A stretch of DNA of 64,000 nt, from assembly GCF_900099805.1 (NCBI RefSeq), contig NZ_FNDR01000002.1, forward strand, positions 124,001 through 188,000. The letters run 5' to 3'. The translations under genes were made by a program, and so were the position numbers. Source of the stretch: Variovorax sp. OV700. Lineage in GTDB: Bacteria > Pseudomonadota > Gammaproteobacteria > Burkholderiales > Burkholderiaceae_C. Under the pieces are notes generated by a model that did not search any database, had not been told where the DNA came from, and saw only the letters and a program-made list of their open reading frames with translations. This document shows, piece by piece, positions 8,076 through 16,719 of the stretch (position 1 is its first letter; each line of letters starts with the position of its first letter).

Positions 8076-8954
8076 TCAACCCACGGCCTGCGTCACGATG
8101 GCGAACAGCGACGGCCCTTCTGCCGGCACCGCAAGCGATTCGCCGCGCACCATCGTCGTTGGCGCATCCACGCGCAAGAGGCCGATGCTCTCGAGCCATT
8201 CGGCCAGGCCGCTGTCGAAGTCGATGTCGATGCGCGTGAAGTTGCCTGCATTCAGGCCCGCAAGATGCGCGATCAGCGCCTTCGCACCCTCGGCGTCGGG
8301 CGCGACCACCGGCCCGATGACATGGCCGCGGCCGAAGCGCCGCAGCATCGCGAAGCCCTTCGGCTCGTTGTCGTGGTCGAGCACCACGCAGGCATCGGCG
8401 TTTTGCAGCAGTTCCGCGATGAGCGCGTCGCGCGGCATGCCCCGCGCCGCTGCGTCGAGCGCCTGCAGCGCTGGCAACTCGTTGAGGCCGGCGGGCCGCA
8501 AGCGCCAACCGGGCTGCAGCCCAATCAGCGGTGCCGGCAGCGCAACGCCCTGGTGCTGCCGCATCTCGCCGGTACGCACGAAGCCCAGCCGCTCATAGAG
8601 GCCACGCCCTTCCGCTGTCGCATGCAGCAGCACCGTGCGCTTGTCGAGACCGTCGAGCAACGCGTTCATGAGGCGGTGCCCGATGCGGCGGCCCTGGCAA
8701 GCGGGCGAGACGATCACCAGGCCGATGGTGGCGTGGCTCTTGCCCCAGAGCCAGCGCAGGCCGGTCGCGATGAGCTCGCCGTCGCGTTCGACCGCAATGC
8801 CTTCCGCGTGCGAGAACACCTGCTCCCAGTCCGCGGGACGATGCGGCCACCGCAGTTCGGCGGACAGCGCATGCGCATGCGGAAGGTCGGCGGCCGTCAT
8901 CGGTCTGAACACCACGCCATCCGGGGCGGGTGCGTTCGAAATAGGTTCGGGCAT
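8076..8954 (-). CDS. GNAT acetyltransferase with second C-terminal GNAT-like domain
   Basis: A 292-residue protein starting at 8954. The N-terminal half (about 10-140) is a standard GNAT fold with the acetyl-CoA loop in VSPACQGRRIGHRLM and the closing YERLGFVRTG. The C-terminal half (about 155-290) resembles the second GNAT-like domain found in YitH-type acetyltransferases (GFAMLRRFGRGHVIGPVVA). The acceptor is unknown. The frame remains open far upstream (to 9338), but the residues there look non-coding, and the N-terminal FRPMTAADLP is where the GNAT fold begins. It is the promoter-proximal partner of the ghrA-like gene. Confidence 0.85.
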   Translation of the reverse strand: MPEPISNAPAPDGVVFRPMTAADLPHAHALSAELRWPHRPADWEQVFSHAEGIAVERDGELIATGLRWLWGKSHATIGLVIVSPACQGRRIGHRLMNALLDGLDKRTVLLHATAEGRGLYERLGFVRTGEMRQHQGVALPAPLIGLQPGWRLRPAGLNELPALQALDAAARGMPRDALIAELLQNADACVVLDHDNEPKGFAMLRRFGRGHVIGPVVAPDAEGAKALIAHLAGLNAGNFTRIDIDFDSGLAEWLESIGLLRVDAPTTMVRGESLAVPAEGPSLFAIVTQAVG

Positions 8955-9456
8955 GGGGAAAACTCTCTGTTGCGAAGGAATGGCGCATCCATCTTGGACG
9001 ACATTGCGGCGCCGCACCATAGCGAATTCGGTCTGTTTCGCAACTTGCAAGCTTCGGTTGCCGGGCGGTGCGGTTTCGCAATTCGCTGCGGCGGCGCGCC
9101 CGCATACGCACACAAATGCTGAGCCATCCTGCCTAGGATCGACGGCCACTTTCAATGACCTTCCGCCATGCATGTCTTCGCTCCGTTCAACACCCTTCGG
9201 CAAGAGCCGGAGGTGCCGTGCGTTCGAAGCCAATCTGCGCTTCAAAAGCGTGCTCTTCGAGCTCGCCGCGACGCACTGAGGTGCATGGCCGCACGCACGC
9301 AGGGCACACCGCACGGCATGCCGTCGCCGGCCCCGCAAACCGCAGCTTCACTTCGTCAGGCACCGTTTTTCCCTACATGCCTCGATCGACACCGTGCTGC
9401 AATCGCTTCGTAATGAGTTTGTCGCATTTACCACCCTTGAAACAGGAACCGAGACC
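8955..9456. other. 502-base gene-free region between divergent transcription units
   Basis: No convincing gene lies here; short open frames have no conserved look. It must hold the promoters of the minus-strand acetyltransferase and of the plus-strand dehalogenase cluster. Visible structure: the nonamer GTTTCGCAA occurs at 9035-9043 and 9073-9081, 38 bases apart, with an inverted TTGCGAA at 8970-8976. ATCCT/AGGAT form an inverted repeat at 9126-9139. A stable hairpin CCTTCGGC-AAGA-GCCGGAGG (8 pairs, one G-U) sits at 9194-9213 but is not followed by a T tract. The repeats are candidate regulator sites and the hairpin may belong to a leader RNA. Confidence 0.5.
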
Positions 9457-10122
9457 ATGACCTTCCGTCCCAAATACGTCACCTTCGACTGCTACGGCAC
9501 CCTCACCCGGTTCCGCATGAAGGAGATGGCCGCCGACCTTTTCGCCGACCGCGTTCCGGCCGAGCGCATGGCCGAGTTCCATGCCGACTTCACCGCCTAT
9601 CGCTTCGACGAGGTTCTGGGCGACTGGAAGCCCTACGAGGTGGTGCTGAAGAACGCAGTGCGGCGCCTCTGCAAGAAATGGAAGATCCAGTACTTCGACC
9701 TGGACGCGCAGAAGATCTACGACGCAGTGCCCACCTGGAGCCCGCACGACGACGTGGCGGCAGGCCTGGCCAAGGTGGCCAAGGAAATCCCGCTGGTGAT
9801 TTTGTCGAACGCCTCGGACGACCAGATCCAGAAGAACGTGGCCATGCTCGGCGCACCGTTCCACCGCGTCTACACCGCGCAGCAGGCACAAGCCTACAAG
9901 CCGCGCCTGCAGGCCTTCGAGTACATGCTCGACTCGCTGGGCTGCAACCCGGAAGACGTTCTGCACGTGTCGTCGAGCCTGCGCTACGACCTGATGTCGG
10001 CGGACGACATCGGCATCGTCAACAAGGTGTTCGTCAATCGCGGCCATGGCCCGGGCAACCCGGCCTACCGCTACACCGAAATCAAGGACATCGGCGGCCT
10101 GCCCGGCGTCGTCGGCCTCTGA
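9457..10122 (+). CDS. Haloacid dehalogenase type II family hydrolase
   Basis: A 221-residue HAD-superfamily protein of the L-2-haloacid dehalogenase (type II) group. The nucleophile Asp11 is in FDCYGTL, the second motif is LSNAS near residue 110, the lysine motif lies in QAYKPRLQAFEYML, and the acidic end in the VSSSLRYDLMSADDIG stretch. Classic dehalogenases hydrolyse 2-haloacids, yet many members of this branch act on phosphates or unknown acids, and in a peptide-transport and amine-catabolism cluster true dehalogenation is doubtful. The ATG at 9457 has an AGGAA about 10 bases upstream; an open frame from 9394 is longer but poorer. It is the first gene of a plus-strand run to 19419. Confidence 0.88.
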   Translation: MTFRPKYVTFDCYGTLTRFRMKEMAADLFADRVPAERMAEFHADFTAYRFDEVLGDWKPYEVVLKNAVRRLCKKWKIQYFDLDAQKIYDAVPTWSPHDDVAAGLAKVAKEIPLVILSNASDDQIQKNVAMLGAPFHRVYTAQQAQAYKPRLQAFEYMLDSLGCNPEDVLHVSSSLRYDLMSADDIGIVNKVFVNRGHGPGNPAYRYTEIKDIGGLPGVVGL

Positions 10123-10153
10123 TCTTTTTCTGCACGTTCGAACGCCCCACGCC

Positions 10154-11446
10154 ATGAAGCTCGACTCCTACTGGACCGATTCCACGCCGGCCTTCACGCC
10201 GGCAGTGCATGCACTGCCGGCGCAGGTCGACATCGCGATCGTGGGCGGCGGCTTCACCGGGCTCTCGGCGGCGCTCGCGCTCGCCAAGCGCGGCGCCACC
10301 GTCGCGGTGCTGGAGGCCGGCTCGCGCGTGGCAGCCGAGGCGTCGGGGCGCAATGGCGGCCACGTGAACAACGGGCTGGCCGTGGATTACGCAGACGTGG
10401 CGGCCAAAGTGGGCGTCGAGAAGGCTCGGGCCTGGTACCGCGCCTACGACGACGCGGTGGACACCGTGGCGCGGCTGGTGCGCGACGAGGCCATCGACTG
10501 CGACTTCATGCGCCATGGCAAGCTCAAGCTCGCGACGCGCGCCAACCAGATGGCCGCGCTCGAAAACAGCGCACGGCGCCTGACCGCCGACGGCGTGGAC
10601 ACCGACGTCGAGATCCTCGATGCGGCGCAAGTGCGCAGCGAGGTGCAGAGCGAGCGTTTTCATGGCGGCCTGCTCTACAAGCGCAGCGGCCAGATGCACA
10701 TGGGCCGCTTCGCCCAGGGGCTGGCCGAAGCCGCGCAGCGCCACGGCGCGCAGATCCACACCGGCACCATGGTCAACCGCATCGAACGCGTGGGCCAGAG
10801 CCATGCGCACCGGCTGCACACCGCCGGCGGCACCGTCGCCGCGGAGCAGGTGCTGCTGGCCACCGGCGCCACGCGCCACGGCGGCTACGGCAGCTTCGGG
10901 TGGCTGCGCCGGCGCATCGTGCCCATCGGCAGCTTCATCATCGTGACCGAGCCGCTCGGCGCGGAACGTGCGCAGGCGCTGCTCGCGGCCCGCCGCACCT
11001 ACACGACGGTGGCGAACATCCATCACTACTTCCGGCTCACGCCCGACCATCGGCTGGTGTTCGGCGGCCGTGCGCGCTTTTCTGTTTCCAGCCTGCAGGC
11101 CGACGCCGCAAGCGGCGAGATCCTGCGCGCAGGGCTGGCCGAAACCTTTCCGCAGCTCGGCGACGCGCGGCTGGACTATTGCTGGGGCGGACTGGTCGAC
11201 ATGACGCAAGACCGCCTGCCCCACGCCGGCGAGCGCAACGGCCTCTACTACGCCATGGGCTACAGCGGCCATGGCACGCAGATGTCGGTCCACATGGGCG
11301 AGCGCATGGCCGCCGTGATGAACGGCGACGCCCGCGCCAACCCCTGGCAGGGCCGCGACTGGCCTGCCATTCCCGGCCACTTCGGCCCGCCCTGGTTCCT
11401 GCCGGCGGTCGGGCTTTACTACTCGCTCAAGGACAAGCTGGCCTGA
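10154..11446 (+). CDS. FAD-dependent amine/amino-acid oxidase (DAO family)
   Basis: A 430-residue flavoprotein of the D-amino-acid oxidase superfamily, closest in layout to gamma-glutamylputrescine oxidase (PuuB/OrdL). The N-terminus has SYWTDSTP, a usual PuuB-like opening, then a dinucleotide-binding AIVGGGFTGLSAALALAKRGA near residues 30-48 with EAG as ribose-binding acid end and SGRNGGHVNNG. The C-terminal FAD site reads YAMGYSGHGTQMSVHMG near 370. It would oxidise a primary or secondary amine to an imine or aldehyde with release of ammonia and peroxide. The gene lies 31 bases after the HAD gene, so they are one operon, and the aldehyde dehydrogenase at the end of the cluster could take the product. 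Confidence 0.9.
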   Translation: MKLDSYWTDSTPAFTPAVHALPAQVDIAIVGGGFTGLSAALALAKRGATVAVLEAGSRVAAEASGRNGGHVNNGLAVDYADVAAKVGVEKARAWYRAYDDAVDTVARLVRDEAIDCDFMRHGKLKLATRANQMAALENSARRLTADGVDTDVEILDAAQVRSEVQSERFHGGLLYKRSGQMHMGRFAQGLAEAAQRHGAQIHTGTMVNRIERVGQSHAHRLHTAGGTVAAEQVLLATGATRHGGYGSFGWLRRRIVPIGSFIIVTEPLGAERAQALLAARRTYTTVANIHHYFRLTPDHRLVFGGRARFSVSSLQADAASGEILRAGLAETFPQLGDARLDYCWGGLVDMTQDRLPHAGERNGLYYAMGYSGHGTQMSVHMGERMAAVMNGDARANPWQGRDWPAIPGHFGPPWFLPAVGLYYSLKDKLA

Positions 11447-11528
11447 GCGCCGCGAGAGTCCATCGTTTTCGTTCCGCGTTTGTTTGTTCTTCAACCCTCA
11501 GTCATCGGCCCCACAGGAGTACCCCACC

Positions 11529-13151
11529 ATGAGCGACAGCAGCAACAAGAGGTTCGAAAACCTCGTCGGTCCCGGCGAAAGCCTTCGCGTGATGGATTCG
11601 CTGAAACGCGGCGCCTCCAGGCGTGACATCCTCGCCATGCTGATGGCCGGTGGCATGCAGGCCACCCTGGCCGGCAGCCTCGCCGGCATGGCGGTGTCCG
11701 CCCATGCGCAGACGCCCAGGAAGGGCGGCCGCATCCGGGTGGCGGGCGCCACCGCCGCCGCCACGGACACGCTCGATCCGGCCAAGCAGTCGAACCAGAC
11801 CGACTACTCGCGCTGCAACATGGTCTACAACGGCCTGACCTCGCTGGACGCCAGCCTCACGCCGCAGCCCGCGCTGGCCGAATCGTTCACCACCAAGGAC
11901 GCCAAGACCTGGGTCTTCACGCTGCGCAAGGGCGTGACCTTCCACGACGGCAAGGCGCTCACGCCGGCCGACGTGGTGTTCTCGGTCATGCGCCACAAGG
12001 ACCCGGCCACCGCCTCCAAGGCCAAGGTGCTCGCCGACCAGATCGAGAGTGCCAAGGCCACCGGCGCCAATGAAGTGACCTTCGTGCTCAGCGCGCCCAA
12101 CGCCGACCTGCCGGTGATCCTGGGAACCTTCCACTTCCAAATCGTCAAGGAAGGCACCACCGACTTCAATGCCGGCATCGGCACCGGCCCCTACAAGCTC
12201 AAGGAATTCAAGCCCGGCGTGCGCTCGCTGATGGTGCGCAACGACGCCTACTGGAAGCCCGGCAAGCCCTACCTCGACGAGATCGAGTTCGTGGGCATCG
12301 GCGACGAGAGCGCGCGCGTCAACGCGCTGCTGTCGGGCGGCTTGGACCTGGTCGGCTCGGTCAACCCGCGTTCGGTGGAGCGCGTGAAGGGGACGCCCGG
12401 CTTCGGCATCCTGGTCACCCAGTCCGGACAGTACTCCGACCTCATCATGCGCAAGGACGTGGGCCCTGGTGCCAACCCCGACTTCGTGCTTGGCATGAAG
12501 CACCTGTTCGACCGCGAGCAGATGAAGAAGACCATTGCGCTCGACTACGCGGTGGTCGCCAACGACCAGCCGATCGATCCGACCAACCGCTTCTACTTCG
12601 CCGGCCTGCCGCAGCGCCCCTTCGACCTGGACAAGGCGAAGTTCCACCTGCAGAAGTCCGGCATCACCGGCAAGGTGCCGATGGTGGCCTCGCCCGCGGC
12701 GCTGTACTCGGTGGAGATGGCGCTGCTGCTGCAGCAAACGGCGCAGCGCGCGGGGCTGGAGATCGACATCAAGCGCATGCCGGCCGACGGTTATTGGTCG
12801 AACCACTGGCTCAACAGCCACGTGGGCTTCGGCAACGTGAACCCGCGCCCGAGCGCCGACGTGCTGCTGACGCAGTTCTTCCAGTCGGGTGCGGCGTGGA
12901 ACGAGTCGCGCTGGAAGAGCGATAAGTTCGACCAGCTGCTGCTGGCCTCGCGCGCCGAGATCGACCTGGCCAAGCGCAAGCAGATGTACGCCGACATGCA
13001 GACCATGATCCACCAGGACGCAGGCATCGGCATCCCGCTGTTCCTCTCGAGTCTCGACGGCCACAGCTCCAAGCTCAAGGGCCTGTCGCCGATCCCGCTG
13101 GGCGGCCTCATGGGCTACAACTTCGCCGAGAACGTATGGCTGGAGGCATAA
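11529..13151 (+). CDS. Peptide/nickel-type ABC transporter substrate-binding protein
   Basis: A 540-residue family-5 binding protein (SBP_bac_5, DppA/OppA-like). The start at 11529 follows CAGGAG. The N-terminus carries a twin-arginine-type leader (SRRDILAMLMAGG near residues 30-42, then a hydrophobic stretch to AHA-QT near 65), so export as a folded protein is likely. The mature part begins GGRIRVAGA and has the family features TLDPAKQ, YNGLTSLD, GKALTPADVVFS and GTGPYKL. It feeds the DppB/DppC/DppDF homologues encoded directly downstream. The ligand may be a peptide, opine or amino-acid conjugate, not decidable here. Confidence 0.93.
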   Translation: MSDSSNKRFENLVGPGESLRVMDSLKRGASRRDILAMLMAGGMQATLAGSLAGMAVSAHAQTPRKGGRIRVAGATAAATDTLDPAKQSNQTDYSRCNMVYNGLTSLDASLTPQPALAESFTTKDAKTWVFTLRKGVTFHDGKALTPADVVFSVMRHKDPATASKAKVLADQIESAKATGANEVTFVLSAPNADLPVILGTFHFQIVKEGTTDFNAGIGTGPYKLKEFKPGVRSLMVRNDAYWKPGKPYLDEIEFVGIGDESARVNALLSGGLDLVGSVNPRSVERVKGTPGFGILVTQSGQYSDLIMRKDVGPGANPDFVLGMKHLFDREQMKKTIALDYAVVANDQPIDPTNRFYFAGLPQRPFDLDKAKFHLQKSGITGKVPMVASPAALYSVEMALLLQQTAQRAGLEIDIKRMPADGYWSNHWLNSHVGFGNVNPRPSADVLLTQFFQSGAAWNESRWKSDKFDQLLLASRAEIDLAKRKQMYADMQTMIHQDAGIGIPLFLSSLDGHSSKLKGLSPIPLGGLMGYNFAENVWLEA

Positions 13152-13191
13152 CGCGCCCGCCGCCGCTCGTCTCGACTCTGGGAGCATCGAA

Positions 13192-14148
13192 ATGAACCAT
13201 GTCATCCTGAAGCTTCTCGTCCAGCGCATCGCGCTGGCGCTTCTGTCGCTGCTGACGGTATCGGTGATCGTGTTCGCGATCACCGCGGTGCTGCCCGGCG
13301 ATGCCGCGCAGGAACAGCTCGGCCAGGACGCCACGCCCGAGGCCGTGGCCGCGCTGCGCGCGCAGATGGGCCTGGACGTGCCGGCGCCCGAACGCTACGC
13401 CAAGTGGCTGTTCGGCATGGTGAAGGGCGACCCCGGCCTCTCCGCGACCACGCAGATGCCGGTGGCCGAGCTGATCGCCAGCCGCCTGCCCAACTCGCTG
13501 CTGCTGGCCGCCGTCACGGCGCTGTTCTCGGTGCCGATCGCGCTGGCGCTCGGCATCGCCTCGGCGGTCTGGCGCGGCTCCTGGTTCGACCGCGCCGCCT
13601 CGACAACGGCCGTGGGCGTGGTGTCGGTGCCGGAGTTCCTGGTCGCGACGCTGGCGGTGCTGGTGTTCGCGGTCCAGCTGCGCTGGCTGCCGGCGCTCTC
13701 GTTCGTCAATGACATCGAGTCGCTGGGCCAGTTGCTGCGCGCCTTCGCGATGCCGGTGCTGGTGCTGTGCTGCGTGATCATCGCGCAGATGATGCGCATG
13801 ACGCGCGCCGCGGTGATCGATCAGCTCGAAGCCCCCTACATCGAGATGGTGCGGCTCAAGGGCGCCTCGCCGATGCGCATGGTGCTGGCGCACGCGCTGC
13901 CCAATGCGGTGGGCCCGATTGCCAACGCCGTGGCGCTGAGCCTGTCGTACCTGCTCGGCGGCGTAATCATCGTCGAGACCATCTTTAACTACCCCGGCAT
14001 CGCCAAGCTGATGGTCGACGGTGTCTCGCAGCGCGACATGCCGCTGGTGCAAACCTGCGCCATGATCTTTTGCTGCGCCTACCTGATCCTGGTGACGACG
14101 GCCGACATCTGCGGCATCCTCGCCAACCCGCGGCTGCGGCACCGCTGA
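13192..14148 (+). CDS. Peptide ABC transporter permease (DppB-like)
   Basis: A 318-residue inner-membrane permease with about six membrane segments. The opening LLVQRIALALLSLLTVSVIVFAITAVLPGDAA is the standard DppB start, and the coupling motif lies in VRLKGASPMRMVLAHALPNAVGP near 222-244. A GGAG lies 9-10 bases before the ATG. The gene follows the binding-protein stop by 40 bases and precedes the second permease by 10, as expected of one operon. It forms the heterodimeric channel with the protein encoded at 14159-15064. Confidence 0.95.
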   Translation: MNHVILKLLVQRIALALLSLLTVSVIVFAITAVLPGDAAQEQLGQDATPEAVAALRAQMGLDVPAPERYAKWLFGMVKGDPGLSATTQMPVAELIASRLPNSLLLAAVTALFSVPIALALGIASAVWRGSWFDRAASTTAVGVVSVPEFLVATLAVLVFAVQLRWLPALSFVNDIESLGQLLRAFAMPVLVLCCVIIAQMMRMTRAAVIDQLEAPYIEMVRLKGASPMRMVLAHALPNAVGPIANAVALSLSYLLGGVIIVETIFNYPGIAKLMVDGVSQRDMPLVQTCAMIFCCAYLILVTTADICGILANPRLRHR

Positions 14149-14158
14149 AGGAAGCTCC

Positions 14159-15064
14159 ATGGAAACGTCCACATCTCCCACGGTCGTGAGCGCCACGGCT
14201 TCCCTCGCGCCCATGCCGCAAGAGCGCCGCGGCGGTCCGCTGCGCTGGCTCGCCGGCTTCGGCCCATCGGGCCTGCTCGGCCTTGCGGTGCTGCTGTTCT
14301 GGCTGCTCGCGGCGCTGCTCGGCCCCTGGCTGCTCTCGAACGGCACGGCGGCCACGGGCACCTCGAACGTCTTCGCACCGATGAGCGCGACGCACTGGCT
14401 GGGCACCGACTACCTCGGCCGCGACATGCTGGCGCTCATCATCGAGGGGGCGCGCTACACGATCGGCGTCGCGTTGTTTGCCACGCTGCTGGCCAGCGGA
14501 ACCGGCATCACGCTGGCGCTGCTGGCCGCCGCCAGCGGCCGCTGGATCGACGCGGTGCTCAGCCGCGGCCTCGACACGCTCACGGCAATCCCGAGCAAGA
14601 TGTTCGCGCTCATCATGGTGGCGGGCTTCGGCTCCTCGGTGCCGATGCTGGTGGTCACGGCGGGCATCATCTACGTGCCCGGCGCCTACCGCATGGCGCG
14701 CTCGCTGGCCGTCAACATCAACGCGCTCGACTACGTGACCGTGGCGCGCACGCGCGGCGAGGGCACGCTTTACATCATGCTGCGCGAGATCCTGCCCAAC
14801 ATTCTGGGCCCGATGCTGGCCGACCTCGGCTTGCGTTTCGTCTACGTCGTGCTGCTGCTGGCGAGCCTGAGCTTTCTCGGCCTGGGCATCCAGCCGCCGG
14901 CGGCCGACTGGGGGTCACTGGTGCGCGAGAACATCGGCGCGCTGGCCATGGGCGGCGCCTCGGTGATCGTGCCTGCGCTCGCCATCGCGAGCCTGACCAT
15001 CGCGGTCAACCTTGTGATCGACAACCTGCCGGGCCGCACCGCCCGCGAACGAGGAGCACGCTGA
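14159..15064 (+). CDS. Peptide ABC transporter permease (DppC-like)
   Basis: A 301-residue DppC-type permease. After a short proline-rich cytoplasmic start there is a first membrane helix (GLLGLAVLLFWLLAALLGPWLL), then the family marker HWLGTDYLGRDMLALIIEGAR at about 81-101 and the coupling loop in ARTRGEGTLYIMLREILPNILGP near 195-217. An AGGAAGC precedes the ATG. Its TGA overlaps the ATG of the ATPase gene by one base (TGATG at 15062-15066), so translation is coupled. Confidence 0.95.
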   Translation: METSTSPTVVSATASLAPMPQERRGGPLRWLAGFGPSGLLGLAVLLFWLLAALLGPWLLSNGTAATGTSNVFAPMSATHWLGTDYLGRDMLALIIEGARYTIGVALFATLLASGTGITLALLAAASGRWIDAVLSRGLDTLTAIPSKMFALIMVAGFGSSVPMLVVTAGIIYVPGAYRMARSLAVNINALDYVTVARTRGEGTLYIMLREILPNILGPMLADLGLRFVYVVLLLASLSFLGLGIQPPAADWGSLVRENIGALAMGGASVIVPALAIASLTIAVNLVIDNLPGRTARERGAR

Positions 15065-16719
15065 TGGGCGCACCACTCACTGTCCAGGGACTCCGCATCG
15101 TGGCGGGCGACAGCACGCTGGTCGATGACTTGAGCTTTTCCGTGCAGCCCGGCGAGGTGCTGGCGCTGATCGGCGAGTCGGGTTCCGGCAAGACCACCAC
15201 CGCGCTCGCGCTGATGGGCTATGCACGCCACGGCTGCCGCATCGCGGCTGGCCGGGTCCAGATCGGCGACACCGACGTGCTGGCACTCGATGCGGCGCGG
15301 CAGCGCAGTCTGCGCGGCCGCACGGTCTCCTACATCGCTCAGAGCGCGGCCGCCTCCTTCAACCCCTCGCGCACGATCATGGACCAGGTCGTCGAGCCGA
15401 CCGTCATCCACGGCCTGTGCAAGCGGGCCGAGGCCGAGGCGAAGGCGGTGCAGCTGTTCCGCGAACTGGCGCTGCCCGACCCGGACAACATCGGCTCGCG
15501 CTATCCGCACCAGGTCTCCGGCGGGCAGCTGCAGCGGCTGATGGCAGCCATGGCGCTGATCGGCGACCCGGACCTCGTGATCCTCGACGAGCCAACCACC
15601 GCGCTGGACGTGACCACGCAGATCGAGGTGCTGCGCGCCTTCCGCCGCGTGGTGCGCGAGCGCCGTGCCACCGCCGTGTACGTGAGCCACGACCTGGCCG
15701 TGGTGGCGCAGATGGCCGACCACATCCTGGTGCTGCGCAACGGCAAGATGAGCGAGCTCAACGCCACCGAGCAGATCCTCTCCGCCCCGGTGGACGATTA
15801 CACCAAGTGTCTGCTCGCGGCAGCGCGCCCCGCGGTGCGCGCTTCGGGCCAGGCCTCGGGTGATTCGGCGCTGCTCCTGCAGGTGAATGAGCTTTCGTGC
15901 GGCTACGGCGCGGTGGACGCCAAGGGCCAGCCGGCCAAGCTGATCCTCCAAGACATCAACCTGAAGCTCTACCGCGGCCAGGCCATCGGCGTGATCGGCG
16001 AATCGGGCTCCGGCAAGACCACGCTGGCACGCGCCGTCGCGGGCCTGCTGAAGCCCTGCCACGGCAACGTCATGTTCGACGGACACGAGCTCAAGCCCAC
16101 GCTGCAGCAGCGCAGCCCCGAAGAGCTGCGTCGCATCCAGATCGTGTTCCAGATGGCCGACACAGCGCTGAACCCATCGCAGACCATCTGGCGCATCCTC
16201 GCGCGGCCGCTGCAGTTCTACAAGGGCTTGCGCGGCGAGCCCCTCAAGCAGCGCATCTTCGAGCTGCTCGATCTGGTGAAGCTGCCGCGCTCGGTGGCCA
16301 ATCGCCTGCCGGGCGGACTCTCCGGCGGGCAGAAGCAGCGCGTGAACCTGGCGCGTGCGCTGGCGGCCGAGCCCGACCTGATCCTGTGCGACGAGGTGAC
16401 CTCGGCACTCGATACCGTGGTGGCCGCGGCGGTGCTCGACCTCATGGCCGAACTGCGGCGCGAGCTCGGCGTGTCCTACCTGTTCATCAGCCACGATCTG
16501 CACACCGTGCGCTCGGTGTGCGACGAGATCGTGGTGATGCAGCACGGCCGCAAGCTCTCGCAGGTGGCGCGCGCCGACTACGACCGCGGTCCGCACCACC
16601 CCTACTACCAGCTGCTCGCGCGTTCGGTGCCCGAGCTGCGCCGCGGCTGGCTCGACGACATGGACCACGCGGCTGCGACAGCGGCAGCGGCCCACCCAAC
16701 CAGGGAGATACACGCATGA
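15064..16719 (+). CDS. Fused dipeptide ABC transporter ATPase (DppD-DppF type)
   Basis: A 551-residue protein with two complete ATPase domains. The first (about 1-255) has Walker A GESGSGKTT at 37-45, signature VSGGQLQR near 152 and Walker B VILDEPTT. The second (about 275-545) has Walker A GESGSGKTT at 312-320, signature LSGGQKQR near 419 and LILCDEVTSALD, with Val in place of the usual Pro after DE. A single polypeptide thus replaces the DppD and DppF pair. Its stop overlaps the start of the next gene (ATGA at 16716-16719), tying transporter expression to the dehydrogenase that follows. Confidence 0.95.
   Translation: MGAPLTVQGLRIVAGDSTLVDDLSFSVQPGEVLALIGESGSGKTTTALALMGYARHGCRIAAGRVQIGDTDVLALDAARQRSLRGRTVSYIAQSAAASFNPSRTIMDQVVEPTVIHGLCKRAEAEAKAVQLFRELALPDPDNIGSRYPHQVSGGQLQRLMAAMALIGDPDLVILDEPTTALDVTTQIEVLRAFRRVVRERRATAVYVSHDLAVVAQMADHILVLRNGKMSELNATEQILSAPVDDYTKCLLAAARPAVRASGQASGDSALLLQVNELSCGYGAVDAKGQPAKLILQDINLKLYRGQAIGVIGESGSGKTTLARAVAGLLKPCHGNVMFDGHELKPTLQQRSPEELRRIQIVFQMADTALNPSQTIWRILARPLQFYKGLRGEPLKQRIFELLDLVKLPRSVANRLPGGLSGGQKQRVNLARALAAEPDLILCDEVTSALDTVVAAAVLDLMAELRRELGVSYLFISHDLHTVRSVCDEIVVMQHGRKLSQVARADYDRGPHHPYYQLLARSVPELRRGWLDDMDHAAATAAAAHPTREIHA

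Noticed and set aside
9168..9413. Short plus-strand open frames within the 502-base control region
   Set aside because: No ribosome site, low-complexity basic translation and no similarity to anything known to me; treated as non-coding.
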